Shown here in pieces: positions 37,834 to 46,983 of a stretch of DNA of 64,000 bases (position 1 is the first letter of the stretch; each line of letters opens with the position of its first letter). The position numbers and the translations under genes are program-made. The stretch is taken from contig UQUL01000003.1 of NCBI GenBank assembly GCA_900544235.1, positions 17,377-81,376 of the forward strand. Direction: 5' to 3'. The DNA comes from an uncultured Collinsella sp. GTDB taxonomy: Bacteria > Actinomycetota > Coriobacteriia > Coriobacteriales > Coriobacteriaceae. The notes under the pieces are model-generated. The model ran no database searches, was not told the DNA's origin, and saw nothing but the letters and a program-made list of their open reading frames with translations.

Positions 37834-38045
37834 GTGCAAAAAGCGGAGTTTTCAGCATCCGCCCCTTCCGGGAACGTTAAAACCGCTGGCTGTAAATTGC
37901 CTTTCGACTCGAAAGACTCGTTCCGCGCGCTTGTTATTCCTCATATTATTGAATTTTGTGGATAGTCCAAAACATTACGCGTCGTATTTGTGGCCCCGGC
38001 TGCCGTCAAATTATTGAGGGATGCTGAATACTCGCGTTTTTGCAC
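37834..38045. repeat. 212-bp inverted-repeat element
   Basis: The ends (37834-37860 and 38019-38045) are imperfect 27-bp inverted repeats with four mismatches, sharing GTGCAAAAA and CAGCATCC blocks. The 158 bases between them have no gene and are AT-richer than the neighbourhood. It sits in the otherwise empty 37779-38095 gap. It may be a small mobile element or a regulatory RNA. Confidence 0.65.
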
Positions 38046-38095
38046 GCCGCCGTCGGGGGGACCCGTTCAACAAGCGGCAAATCTAGCAAAAAAGG

Positions 38096-38314
38096 CTACT
38101 CGATACCCTCAAGAAGCTCTGACACCGTCATACCAAGTGCGGGTGCGATCTTAAATAGAACCTTGAGCGTGAAATTTGCCGTCCCATCTTCGATTCGGTC
38201 GAGGTAGGGTCGGCTGATTCCTGTCGCCACACAAAAATCAACCTTGGAGATACCAAGGTCTCTGCGTGCCTCTTCGACCCGCCTACCAAGAATCTGTTTC
38301 GCACGTTCGTCCAT
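38096..38314 (-). CDS. XRE-family regulator
   Basis: 72 residues, nearly all helix-turn-helix: LGRRVEEARRDLGISKVDFC, ATGISRPYLDRIEDGTANFT. No other domain. It is divergent from the gene at 38391, and the shared intergenic region holds a perfect 24-bp palindrome. It probably represses itself and that neighbour. Confidence 0.85.
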   Translation of the reverse strand: MDERAKQILGRRVEEARRDLGISKVDFCVATGISRPYLDRIEDGTANFTLKVLFKIAPALGMTVSELLEGIE

Positions 38315-38343
38315 GCAGCCGAGTTTGAAATGGAGCCGAACAT

Positions 38344-38367
38344 AAACGTAAACTATAGTTTACGTTT
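38344..38367. promoter_or_regulatory. Perfect 24-bp palindromic operator
   Basis: AAACGTAAACTATAGTTTACGTTT is a perfect palindrome 30 bases upstream of the XRE start and 24 bases upstream of the divergent gene's start. Its centre is TATAGT, a good -10 on either strand. It is very likely the XRE operator. Confidence 0.85.
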
Positions 38368-38390
38368 TGCCGAATACACAGGAGTTTTCT

Positions 38391-38780
38391 ATGTCGGGTT
38401 CTTCGGTCCGCATGTACCGAGCCACGCTTCGCACAAACAGCGCGCCGCCCAAGCTCGTCGTCGTTGAAGCAGAAGCCCTTTCGCCCGATGAGCGCACGGC
38501 ATTTGCATTGCTATCGAGTCGCGTCGCCGCTGTTCTGGTCCCTTGCCCGGCGCAAGGTGAACTTGCCATCCAATGCCAAGCGCACAGCTGCTCGCTCAAT
38601 CAGGCTACCGTAATCGCAACCAGCCAGCGCGGTCTGCCTCTTCTCTTGGAAGCCGGTATCGCGCTCGCCCTTCGCGGTGCCGGATACGAAAACGAGGCCG
38701 CCGCCGACATGGTCTTTAAACCACGATCAAGCGGCGGCCTCGCAGCAGCCATTGAATATGCGTGCAGGCTCGTTGCCTAA
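38391..38780 (+). CDS. Hypothetical protein, divergent from XRE gene
   Basis: 129 residues from ATG 38391 with GGAG 6 bases upstream. A soluble mixed alpha/beta sequence (PKLVVVEAEALSPDERTAFA, LLLEAGIALALRGAGYENEA). No signal or membrane segment and no recognised family. Regulated together with the XRE gene through the palindrome, so it is probably the target gene; a stress or toxin-like role is possible but unproven. Confidence 0.7.
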   Translation: MSGSSVRMYRATLRTNSAPPKLVVVEAEALSPDERTAFALLSSRVAAVLVPCPAQGELAIQCQAHSCSLNQATVIATSQRGLPLLLEAGIALALRGAGYENEAAADMVFKPRSSGGLAAAIEYACRLVA

Positions 38781-38789
38781 AAGGGCAAG

Positions 38790-39173
38790 CTAGAAACCAA
38801 AGCCAAAGCCCATACCGGTAATCGCCGAATACATAAAGTAGACGTTGATCACATTGAGGAACACACCCGTGATGCAACCGTTGCGCAGGTAGCGCTCGCA
38901 CACGATGCGCGCCATGGCGGCGGAGTCATCATTGTTCTTTGCCTGGCGTCCCGCCGTAAAGTACGTCGCCACGCTCAGCAGCAGGTTGAGCACCGGCAGC
39001 GCCAGCAGCTCGTAGCTCTTGCCCCAGCGCGTCGCCTCGCCGGCGGCATTAAACTTCGTTGCCACCTCGGGACCAATGTTGGGGATAACGCACGCTGCGA
39101 CCACCAGCGGAATCACCGCAAGTACGAGCAGCGCAATACCCATGTAGCCAGCTTTTTTGCCATATTTAAACAT
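38790..39173 (-). CDS. DUF1648-like membrane protein
   Basis: 127 residues with four hydrophobic segments. KFNAAGEATRWGKSYELLAL matches the conserved loop of DUF1648 proteins, which also occurs in the SdpI immunity family. AGGA lies just upstream of the ATG. It starts 11 bases past the ychF stop and so is probably in the same operon. Confidence 0.75.
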   Translation of the reverse strand: MFKYGKKAGYMGIALLVLAVIPLVVAACVIPNIGPEVATKFNAAGEATRWGKSYELLALPVLNLLLSVATYFTAGRQAKNNDDSAAMARIVCERYLRNGCITGVFLNVINVYFMYSAITGMGFGFGF

Positions 39174-39184
39174 ATGCGTCGTCC

Positions 39185-40261
39185 TTACACGTTAAAGCGG
39201 AAGTGCACGACGTCGCCATCGGCCATGACATAGTCTTTGCCCTCGATGCGCAGCTTGCCGGCAGCCTTGGCGCCCTGCTCGCCACCGAGCTCGATGTAGT
39301 CGTCGTAGCCAATAACCTCGGCCTTAATAAAGCCGCGTTCAAAATCGGTGTGGATGACGCCGGCGGCCTGCGGGGCGGTCGCGCCCTGACGAACCGTCCA
39401 GGCCTTGACCTCCATCTCGCCAGCCGTAAAGAACGACTGCAGACCGAGCAGCTTATAGGCCGCCTGCGCGAGCACGCCCAGACCGGGCTGCTCCAGGCCC
39501 AGGCTCTCCAGGTAGTCGGCGGCGTCCTCGGGATCGAGCTCGGAAAGCTCGGCCTCAATCTTGGCGCAGATGGGCAGCGGCTTGACGCCATCAATGGGCG
39601 TCAGGTCCTCGTTGAGCATGTCCTCGTCTACGTTGGCCACATACAGGATGGGCTTCATGGTGAGCAGGAACAAGCCCTTGGCAGCGGCGCGCTCCTCGTC
39701 GGTCATCTCCATGGACGCGGCGCGCTTGCCCTCGTTGAGCCAGGCAAGCAGGCGCTTGGCGACCTCAAACTTGGGCATGAGCTCCTTGTCGCGCTTGGCC
39801 TCCTTCTCGAGCTTGGGCAGCTGCTTCTCGAGCGTGCCCATGTCGGCCAGGATGAGCTCGGTCATGATGGTGTCGGCATCGCCGGCGGGATCGACGAACT
39901 CGCCCGTGCGGCCCACCTCACGCATGACGTTGGGGTCCTTAAAGTAGCGCACGACCTCGCAGATGGCGTCGGTCTCGCGGATGTTTGCCAAGAACTGGTT
40001 GCCCAGGCCCTCGCCCTCGTTGGCACCCTTCACCAGGCCAGCGATGTCGACAAACTCGACCGTCGCCGGCACAATGCGGCCGGGGTTAACGATGTCGGCG
40101 AGCTTTTGCAGGCGGCTATCGGGCACATCGACGATACCCACGTTGGGGTCGATCGTGGCAAACGGATAGTTGGCGGCAAGGCCGGTCTTTTTGGTAAGCG
40201 CGGTGAACAGCGTCGACTTGCCCACGTTGGGCAGGCCCACGATACCGATGGAAAGGGACAC
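39185..40261 (-). CDS. ychF: Redox-regulated ATPase/GTPase YchF (Obg-like)
   Basis: 358 residues from a GTG with AAGGAG upstream. Walker A GIVGLPNVGKSTLFTALTKK at the start, then VDIAGLVKGANEGEGLGNQF and the C-terminal TGS-like domain ending AADGDVVHFRFNV-type tail. It is the ribosome-associated YchF/OLA1 family. Complete and canonical. Confidence 0.97.
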   Translation of the reverse strand: MSLSIGIVGLPNVGKSTLFTALTKKTGLAANYPFATIDPNVGIVDVPDSRLQKLADIVNPGRIVPATVEFVDIAGLVKGANEGEGLGNQFLANIRETDAICEVVRYFKDPNVMREVGRTGEFVDPAGDADTIMTELILADMGTLEKQLPKLEKEAKRDKELMPKFEVAKRLLAWLNEGKRAASMEMTDEERAAAKGLFLLTMKPILYVANVDEDMLNEDLTPIDGVKPLPICAKIEAELSELDPEDAADYLESLGLEQPGLGVLAQAAYKLLGLQSFFTAGEMEVKAWTVRQGATAPQAAGVIHTDFERGFIKAEVIGYDDYIELGGEQGAKAAGKLRIEGKDYVMADGDVVHFRFNV

Positions 40262-40304
40262 GACAGCTCCTTTTGGTACAGGTACTTCAAACCGTATAAG
40301 TATA

Positions 40305-40348
40305 GCGCCGCCGCAGCATCCGGGCGAATCCGGACACCGCGGCGGCGC
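40305..40348 (-). other. GC-rich hairpin between ferredoxin-like gene and ychF
   Basis: GCGCCGCCGC (40305-40314) and GCGGCGGCGC (40339-40348) are a perfect 10-bp stem with a further CCGG-CCGG stem inside. On the minus strand it is followed by TATACTTATAC, which looks more like a promoter -10 than a T-run. It may terminate the upstream gene or sit at the start of the ychF transcript. Confidence 0.5.
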
Positions 40349-40375
40349 AAATGAAGCAGAGATAGAGCTCGCTGA

Positions 40376-41629
40376 CTAGTCCGCGAGCTTCTCCACCTGG
40401 TCGAGCATCTTGTCCAGCTTGGCCTTTGCCTCGGCCTTGACCTTCTGGGCCTCTTCGTGGGCCTTGGCCTTCTGAGCGGCCTTTTCCTCGGCCTCGGGGT
40501 CGACAACGACCAGATTGGACGCATCGTGCTCGACCAGCTTGAGCGCATGCTCGGGGCACACCTTGACGCAGGCGCCGCAGCCCAAGCAATACGTGGACTC
40601 CAACGCAAAGCGGCCGCTTCCTACCAAATCGCAGGCGAACGTGGGGCATACATTGACGCACTCGCCGCACGACGTGCACTTGTCAAAATCGCATTCCGGC
40701 GTGCTCACCTGCATGTTCTGGGCAAGCTCGGGATGGTTTTGCAATGTCGAGAGCACCAGCTGCCGCCCGTGCGTGAGCGAACGGCGACGCTTGGTCGTCG
40801 TGGTGCCGCACATGGTGTTGAGCGTGCGCTCGAGCTGCGTGATCTGGTGACGGTGAGCCTTCAACTTCTGCGTCACCGAGGCCAGTGCCGCCGTCGCCGG
40901 ATTGAGCTTGGTCACCGTCAGGCCCGTGGTACGGGCAATCTTTTCCATGTACTCCTTGCGCTCGTACTCGCGAAGCTTATGGCACTTGAGGCTCTTGGGG
41001 TCGACCTCCAGGCCCATGCCCGTACCAGCCCACTCCTCGGCAGTAGCGATGGCCTCGCCCAGAATATCCTCGCCACCGGTGTTGCGGCACTTATCGCACA
41101 CGCCCAGTGGCAGGTAGACGCTCACGTTGGGATAGTCGGCCAGCACCGAGAACCAGGTCTCGGCAGTAATATCGCCCACGCAGGCGACGACGACCTCGTT
41201 TTCGCGCGGCATGCGCTTAAGGGCGCGCGTGCAGGTAACGTAGGCGGTCTCGTGGCTCGTAGCAGCAGAGACGATATCGTCATACAGGTTTTTGGGCGCC
41301 AGGCGCGGCGAGATGATCGCCTCGGTCGGACAGGCAGCGGCGCACAGGCCGCACTTGCGACAGGAGTCGAGGATCTCGATGGCGTCTTCCTCGACCTCGA
41401 TAGCGTTGACCGGGCACACGTCCATGCACGCGGTGCAGGCGCTCTTCTCGTTTTTGCAGGTCAAGCACGGAATGGTGTTGCCGCGCGGACGCTCCTTGTA
41501 GTCGGCAGGATTCCACTGCGGTGCCGACGGATCGAGTGCATCGGTCACACCGCCAAGCGGGTTTTTAAGAAAGTCGAAACCCTTGCTGATCTCGATAATG
41601 TCATCAAACAGATCGTGTTCCTGCGCCAT
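40376..41629 (-). CDS. 4Fe-4S dicluster protein of unknown role
   Basis: 417 residues from ATG 41629 with GGGAGG upstream. It has N-terminal CLTCKNEKSACTACMDVCP, CRKCGLCAAACP, a middle thioredoxin-like segment, and C-terminal CTSCGECVNVCP and CLGCGACVKVCP clusters, ending in a Lys/Glu/Ala-rich helix. Two 2x[4Fe-4S] modules suggest an electron-transfer subunit or a ferredoxin-like partner of an unidentified reductase. It is followed by ychF without an obvious link. Confidence 0.8.
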   Translation of the reverse strand: MAQEHDLFDDIIEISKGFDFLKNPLGGVTDALDPSAPQWNPADYKERPRGNTIPCLTCKNEKSACTACMDVCPVNAIEVEEDAIEILDSCRKCGLCAAACPTEAIISPRLAPKNLYDDIVSAATSHETAYVTCTRALKRMPRENEVVVACVGDITAETWFSVLADYPNVSVYLPLGVCDKCRNTGGEDILGEAIATAEEWAGTGMGLEVDPKSLKCHKLREYERKEYMEKIARTTGLTVTKLNPATAALASVTQKLKAHRHQITQLERTLNTMCGTTTTKRRRSLTHGRQLVLSTLQNHPELAQNMQVSTPECDFDKCTSCGECVNVCPTFACDLVGSGRFALESTYCLGCGACVKVCPEHALKLVEHDASNLVVVDPEAEEKAAQKAKAHEEAQKVKAEAKAKLDKMLDQVEKLAD

Positions 41630-41780
41630 GCGCGGCCCCTCCCTGAGCAGTGCAAACAAGCAAGAGATAATGATACGCTATCGGCCCACGCCTCGGGCAA
41701 ATTACACGCGGCGCATCTTTGCGGCAAATAGCCCATGGCCCATCGCCGCCTCGATTGCACAAGGTCAATCAAGCGCCAAA

Positions 41781-42848
41781 CTATGCCTCGCACATGAACT
41801 GCACGAGCTTTTGTTTGGTCACCTTTGCCTGCTCGTTGGCCATGTTACGCTCGTTTCTAAAGACCGCATTTGCAACACTCTGCAGATCGGCATCGGAAAT
41901 CTCGCCAAGGCCCAGCTCCTCGAGCGTCGTCGGCAGACCGACGCGTTGGCAAAACTCGAGCACCTGATCAAGCTCGGGTGCACGCTCCAGGCGCAGCTGC
42001 ACCACCAGGCCAAATGCCACGGCCTCGCCATGCATTGCCTTGCACTCGGGCAGAATCGTCAACCCGTTGGCGATGGCATGCGCCAACGCCAAGCCACCGC
42101 TCTCAAAGCCAACACCCGAAAGCAGAATATTGCACTCGATCAGGCGCTCAACCGCCGGCGATGTACGCCCTTTTTTGAGATCGCGCTTGGCAGCGACGCC
42201 GCACTCCATGAGCGTGTCGTAGCAGGCGCGAGCCGCGACCAGAGCCAAGTGCCCCGGCTCGCCACCGTGCTCGTTGGTACCGTGCGCCGCGGCGCACGAA
42301 CGCGCCTCGAAGTACGTTGCCAGTGCGTCGCCCATGCCAGCGACCGTCATACGCAGTGGGGCTGCCGCGACCACGTTGGTATCGACCACGACCAGGTCTG
42401 GATTCTTCTCGAGCATCAGGTAGTGGTCGAACGACCCATCCTCGTGATACAGCACCGAAATCGCGCTGCACGGACCGTCCATCGAAGCCGCCGTGGGGCA
42501 TACGCACAACGGCAGCTCGGCATAAAACGCTACTGCTTTGGCGATATCGAGCATTTTGCCGCCGCCAATACCCACCACCATGTCGCAATACTCGGCCTGG
42601 GCTTCCTTAGCCATTTCGACAACGGCCTCTTCCGTACACGGACCGTCATAAATCTTAAAGAACGGCTCACTTAGATCTTCGTCCAGAAATCCATCGACAA
42701 TCTGCTTGCACAGCCGATCCTCGGTGCCCTGGTCAAACAAGACATAAGCAGCGCAGCCCAACCATGACAAATACCTGCCCTGACGCGAAAGTTCGCCCGG
42801 CCCCTGAACATACCGGCCGGGACCGCCATAAACCATGGGAAGCGCCAT
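41781..42848 (-). CDS. Glycerol dehydrogenase-like iron alcohol dehydrogenase, paralog 1
   Basis: 355 residues. NAD-binding VVGIGGGKMLDIAKAVA and PTAASMDGPCSAISV; metal ligands D in GMGDALATYFEA, H in GLALAHAIANGL and H in AMHGEAVAFG. These are the GldA features. It is a close paralog of the next gene (42993-44093). It likely oxidises glycerol or reduces a related ketone, but the substrate was not determined. Confidence 0.85.
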   Translation of the reverse strand: MALPMVYGGPGRYVQGPGELSRQGRYLSWLGCAAYVLFDQGTEDRLCKQIVDGFLDEDLSEPFFKIYDGPCTEEAVVEMAKEAQAEYCDMVVGIGGGKMLDIAKAVAFYAELPLCVCPTAASMDGPCSAISVLYHEDGSFDHYLMLEKNPDLVVVDTNVVAAAPLRMTVAGMGDALATYFEARSCAAAHGTNEHGGEPGHLALVAARACYDTLMECGVAAKRDLKKGRTSPAVERLIECNILLSGVGFESGGLALAHAIANGLTILPECKAMHGEAVAFGLVVQLRLERAPELDQVLEFCQRVGLPTTLEELGLGEISDADLQSVANAVFRNERNMANEQAKVTKQKLVQFMCEA

Positions 42849-42878
42849 ACGAGAATCCGCCCTTCATCAAACAACGAT

Positions 42879-42940
42879 TGGTGCAAAGTAACTTGCCCCC
42901 TGCACCAACTTGTGCATTGGAGACAGGCCACTTTGCACCA
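42879..42940. repeat. Inverted repeat in the gap between the two GldA paralogs
   Basis: TGGTGCAAAGT (42879-42889) and ACTTTGCACCA (42930-42940) are perfect 11-bp arms; TGCACCAACTTGTGCA lies between. It precedes paralog 1 on the minus strand and could be a leader structure or a repeat. Confidence 0.55.
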
Positions 42941-42947
42941 TAGTAAA

Positions 42948-42980
42948 AAGGGGCAAAGTCATCTGCTGGCTTTGCCCCTT
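42948..42980 (-). terminator. Terminator of gldA
   Basis: AAGGGGCAAAG (42948-42958) and CTTTGCCCCTT (42970-42980) form an 11-bp stem, followed on the minus strand by TTTAC. It lies 12 bases past the gldA stop. Confidence 0.85.
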
Positions 42981-42992
42981 CCTTAGCTTGAT

Positions 42993-44093
42993 TTACTCAT
43001 CCATGAGATAGTAGTGGCCCAGCGCGTCGGCACCCAGGATGGCGTTTGCGACCATCTCGGGCGTCACCTCAAACGGCATGTTGCACATGGTGTCATCGGG
43101 CGCGCAGGCGGCCTCGGCAACAATCATGGCCTGCTCGCGCGTAAGCTCGGCAACGCCAAGTTCCTTCATCGTGACCGGCAGGCCCAGCTCAATGCAGAAG
43201 CCCAAGACTTCCTCGAGTTTCTCAGTCGGAGCATCCTCGAGTACCAGCTGGACGATGGTGCCAAAGGCGACCTTCTCGCCGTGATACATGCCGTGGCACT
43301 CGGGCAGCATCGTCAGGCCATTGTGGATGGCATGAGCAGCAGCAAGGCCCGAGCTCTCAAAGCCAATGCCGGAGAGCAGCGTGTTGGCCTCAATGATGTG
43401 CTCGACGGCAGGCGTGAGCGCACCCTTCTCCAGCGCGACCTTGGCCTTGACGCCATCGGCCATAAGCGTCTCGTAGCAGAGCTTGGCGAGCGCCAGGCCG
43501 GCCATGCCGCCCTTGCCGCCGGCGCAAGTGCCGCCGTCGGCATCATGCGTCGCCTGGGCCTCAAAGTAGGTTGCGAGCGCATCGCCCATGCCGGAAACCG
43601 TCAGGCGCACCGGGCTCGCCGCGATAACCGTCGTATCCATCAGGACAATATTGGGGTTTGCCTTAAGGAAGAGATACTTGTCGAACTGGCCGTCGTCGGT
43701 GTAGAGCACCGAAAGTGCCGAGCACGGAGCATCGGTCGAAGCAATGGTGGGGCAAATGATGACCGGGGACTCCAGGTAGTAGGCAACGGCCTTCGCGGTG
43801 TCGAGGATCTTGCCGCCACCGACGCCGACGATGATGTCGCAACCGTTGTCGCGAGCGAGCGCAACCAGACGATCGACCTCGCCCTTGGAGCACTCGCCGT
43901 TAAAGTCCTCAAACAGCAGCTCGGCCTTAGCTTCGGCAAAGCCGCCCTCGATCTTGGCACCGACGCGCTTCTTGCCCGAAGGCGTCACGATGACGAGGGC
44001 CTTAGCGCCGAGCGGCTCGACATAAGAGCCGAGCTTGGCGAGCTCGTCCGGACCCTGGATGTACTTGCTGGGGCTATTGAAAATTGCAGCCAT
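42993..44093 (-). CDS. gldA: Glycerol dehydrogenase
   Basis: 366 residues, normal for GldA. VGVGGGKILDTAKAVAYYLE, STDAPCSALSVLYTDDG, metal ligands D in GMGDALATYFEAQ, H in GLAAAHAIHNGL and H in YHGEKVAFG. Oxidises glycerol to dihydroxyacetone with NAD. Expressed from its own promoter, ending at the terminator 42948-42980. Confidence 0.92.
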   Translation of the reverse strand: MAAIFNSPSKYIQGPDELAKLGSYVEPLGAKALVIVTPSGKKRVGAKIEGGFAEAKAELLFEDFNGECSKGEVDRLVALARDNGCDIIVGVGGGKILDTAKAVAYYLESPVIICPTIASTDAPCSALSVLYTDDGQFDKYLFLKANPNIVLMDTTVIAASPVRLTVSGMGDALATYFEAQATHDADGGTCAGGKGGMAGLALAKLCYETLMADGVKAKVALEKGALTPAVEHIIEANTLLSGIGFESSGLAAAHAIHNGLTMLPECHGMYHGEKVAFGTIVQLVLEDAPTEKLEEVLGFCIELGLPVTMKELGVAELTREQAMIVAEAACAPDDTMCNMPFEVTPEMVANAILGADALGHYYLMDE

Positions 44094-44111
44094 AACTATC
44101 CCATTCTCTAA

Positions 44112-44149
44112 AAAAGAAAGGGGCTCCGTACGGATACGTGCGGAGCCCC
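44112..44149 (-). terminator. Terminator of the iron alcohol dehydrogenase gene
   Basis: GGGGCTCCG (44120-44128) and CGGAGCCCC (44141-44149) form a 9-bp stem followed on the minus strand by TTTCTTTTTT. It lies 23 bases past the stop. Confidence 0.9.
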
Positions 44150-44171
44150 TCGTTACGATAACAAGAGTCGA

Positions 44172-45395
44172 TTAGAAATCGATGTCGGTGTCGTAGTAGC
44201 AGGCCTTGAGGATCTTCTCGAAGTCGGCAGCCTTGGTCTCACGCGGGTTCTCGGGCGTGCAGGCGTCCTGCTCGGCGTTCGCGGCGATCTCGGGCAGCTT
44301 GGCGAGGAACTCCTCCTCGGAAACCATCTGCGGGTTCTCGGCGTCGACCTTCACGCCACCATTCGCGTAATCCTTGATGGACTGCGGAATGTTGAGCTGG
44401 TCGTTGAGGTCGCGGATCTTCTGGACGAGCGCAGCGATGAGCTCCTCGTTGGTCTCGCCGGGAAGGTGCAGGATCTCCTTGGCCACGTAAGCGTAACGCT
44501 CGGCAGCACGGGGATCCTTGGAGTTCCACTGGATAACCTTGCCCAGGTACATGGCGTTAGCAGCACCGTGGATGATGTGGCCGTTCTCGAAGGCAGCACC
44601 GGTCTTGTGAGCCATGGAGTGAACGATGCCGAGCAGGCCCGAGGAGAAGGCGATACCGGCGATGCACTGAGCCTCGTGCATGTGCTGACGGGCCTCATGG
44701 TCGCCAGCATAGGACTTGGGCAGCCACTCGACGATCTCGCGGATGCCGTGCAGGGCGTTGGCATCGGTGAACATAGAGGCGCAGGTGGAAACGTAGGCCT
44801 CCATGCAGTGGGTCAGAGCGTCCATGCCGGTGTGAGCGCACAGCTTGGCGGGCATGGTGTAGGTGAGCTCGGGGTCGACGATGGCGACATCAGGGGTGAT
44901 GTTGAAGTCGGCCAGCGGGTACTTGATGCCCTTTTCGTAATCCGTGATGACGGAGAATGCGGTGACCTCGGTAGCGGTGCCGGAGGTAGAGGAGATGGCG
45001 CAGAAGTGAGCCTTCTGACGCAGCTCAGGGAAGCTGAACGGCTGGATGATGTTATCGAAGGACTCCTCGGGATACTCGTAGAAGACCCACATGGCCTTAG
45101 CGGCATCGATGGGCGAGCCGCCGCCGATGGCGATAATCCAGTCGGGCTCGAACTCGCGCATGGCCTCGGCGCCCTTCATGACCGTCTCGATGGACGGATC
45201 GGACTCGACGCCCTCGAACAGCTTGACCTCGAAGCCGCCCTCTTTGAGGTCGGCCTCAACGTCCTGCAGGAACCCGCCGCGGCGCATAGAGCTGCCGCCA
45301 GAAACGATGATGGCCTTCTTGCCCTTGAGGTTCTTCACCTCGTGGCGAGCGCCCTCACCAAAGTACAGATCGCGAGGATTGGTAAAACGTCCCAT
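44172..45395 (-). CDS. Iron-containing alcohol dehydrogenase
   Basis: 407 residues from ATG 45395, preceded by AGGAGG at 7 bases; the in-frame extension is not needed. VSGGSSMRRGG, IAIGGGSPIDAAKAMWV, SSTSGTATEVTAFSVITDYE, and the metal motifs DALTHCMEAYVS and HSMAHKTGAAF with HGAANA. This is the type III (Fe-dependent) alcohol dehydrogenase fold, in the butanol/ethanol group. Stands alone with a leader hairpin upstream. Confidence 0.9.
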   Translation of the reverse strand: MGRFTNPRDLYFGEGARHEVKNLKGKKAIIVSGGSSMRRGGFLQDVEADLKEGGFEVKLFEGVESDPSIETVMKGAEAMREFEPDWIIAIGGGSPIDAAKAMWVFYEYPEESFDNIIQPFSFPELRQKAHFCAISSTSGTATEVTAFSVITDYEKGIKYPLADFNITPDVAIVDPELTYTMPAKLCAHTGMDALTHCMEAYVSTCASMFTDANALHGIREIVEWLPKSYAGDHEARQHMHEAQCIAGIAFSSGLLGIVHSMAHKTGAAFENGHIIHGAANAMYLGKVIQWNSKDPRAAERYAYVAKEILHLPGETNEELIAALVQKIRDLNDQLNIPQSIKDYANGGVKVDAENPQMVSEEEFLAKLPEIAANAEQDACTPENPRETKAADFEKILKACYYDTDIDF

Positions 45396-45435
45396 ACTGT
45401 GCCTCCTAAACAAGCCCCTCTTAGACTTGCGTATA

Positions 45436-45462
45436 TAACGGAGCACCCGATTGGCTCCGTTA
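45436..45462 (-). promoter_or_regulatory. Hairpin in the leader of the alcohol dehydrogenase gene
   Basis: TAACGGAGC (45436-45444) and GCTCCGTTA (45454-45462) are perfect 9-bp arms about 40-65 bases before the start codon. It may affect expression. Apart from this, 45463-45906 has no gene; it contains several imperfect short repeats of the GACATCCGTCT type and the promoter of the next gene. Confidence 0.45.
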
Positions 45463-45906
45463 GGACCGTTTTGCGCGTTGCCGGCGATGACAATGCGCGA
45501 TGTCTAAACGTCTCAACGCTCAGACAAACACTATTTTACCGTTCTGGTTGATCAGTTATTCACCTAAAGCCAACAATGATGAAACGTTTTTTCTATCCCT
45601 GAAGACCCTTGTGCGGCATCCATACTCCCAAGCTGGGCAAACGTTTTATCAAGGTTGACCACATATCCCGGGCTGAACTGTGCCCCTCCAAAATGCGCCC
45701 CGTTCGCCGCCAAAAATCGACCGTTTGCGGCACCGTGATACCACTCAGTCGTCCAAGGTGCCGACATTTGTGCGACATCCGTCTGACATCCGTCTTCGTG
45801 GTGCAAAGGTGCATGTCCAAGTGCGGCACCCCCGGTGTGCCACATGCGGGTAAACTAGAGCCTTATATAGAGAGATTTGAACCCTAACCGCAGCAAAGGA
45901 GGCCCC

Positions 45907-46983
45907 ATGGCATTCGATCCCATTCAAGAGGATTGCCATCGCCTCGTTCTTGAGGCCTTGCGCCGCGACAATATCCCGCTCACCGACGGTGCCGCCGTAG
46001 AGCGTCTGATGGAACAATTCACCCGCAACCCCGCGCCGCTCATCGTGCACGACCGCGACCGTGCCGGGCACCTCATTGCCAAGGTGGTCGAGGCTGTCGA
46101 CTACCGCATTCCCTTTATCCCTGACGATACCCAGGCAGAGCAAGAAGAGGCCGTAGCCGAGAACATGCTCCGCGAGGCAGCCGCGCTCGACCCCACCAAC
46201 TGGGATGCCCAGCGCATGCTGACCGCCCTCACCGCCAACTCCAACGAGGAGTACGTACAGTACTTGGTATCCAAGCGCGATGAAGTCGCGCACGACCTGG
46301 CACTCAAGATCGCCTCGGCGCAGGACCCCTACGAGCGCGAGGCCGCTGGCGACCTTATGCGACGCCCCTACCTGCGCTGGCTTGCCGCCCTTGCGTCACG
46401 CGCCCTCATTAGCGGCCGCTATCGCATGTCGCTCGAAGCTGCAAACCGCAGCCTCGACTTTGCCCCCAACGATCCGGCCGGCGTCCGCCATACTGCGATG
46501 CTTGCCATGGCAAAGCTCGAATACCCCGCCGAGGAGCTCAAGCGCTTTCGCTCTGCCCACTCCGTCCCCTATCTCGCCAACACGCCGCTACGCCGTCGTC
46601 CCAAGGATGCGGAGCGTGACTTGGACCCATGGACGCTCATCGCGCTGATGAGCGCTGCCTGGCGCGAGCTGGACTACGAGAGTGCCGAGCACTACTTGCG
46701 CATCCTTGCACGCTCGTGCCCGCACGCAGCCGAGGCGCTCTACTTCCAAACCGAGTTTCCCGATGGCGTCTATGCCCGCGTCAACGTGGGTGTGGGCTCC
46801 ACCGACGAGCTTGTCCTTGCGCTGTCCGAGGCAACGCCGGTACTGCAGGAGGGCCTGGGCGCCCCCGACAACGCCAGCTTTGCCGCCTGGGTCGCCACCA
46901 ACGATATCGTCCGCTCCCAGATCGACGAGCGCATCCTGCGGGCGGCCGAGCAGGGCTTGCCGTTTAAGGGAGGAGACCTCTAA
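45907..46983 (+). CDS. TPR-like protein, unknown function, paralog A
   Basis: 358 residues from ATG 45907 (GGAGG 4 bases upstream). Mostly alpha-helical with repeats of the TPR type (RMSLEAANRSLDFAPNDPAG, YESAEHYLRILARSCPHAAE). No signal peptide. It shares general layout with the next gene and overlaps its start by one base. The pair is upstream of murT-gatD and may have a cell-envelope role, but this is only proximity. Confidence 0.7.
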   Translation: MAFDPIQEDCHRLVLEALRRDNIPLTDGAAVERLMEQFTRNPAPLIVHDRDRAGHLIAKVVEAVDYRIPFIPDDTQAEQEEAVAENMLREAAALDPTNWDAQRMLTALTANSNEEYVQYLVSKRDEVAHDLALKIASAQDPYEREAAGDLMRRPYLRWLAALASRALISGRYRMSLEAANRSLDFAPNDPAGVRHTAMLAMAKLEYPAEELKRFRSAHSVPYLANTPLRRRPKDAERDLDPWTLIALMSAAWRELDYESAEHYLRILARSCPHAAEALYFQTEFPDGVYARVNVGVGSTDELVLALSEATPVLQEGLGAPDNASFAAWVATNDIVRSQIDERILRAAEQGLPFKGGDL

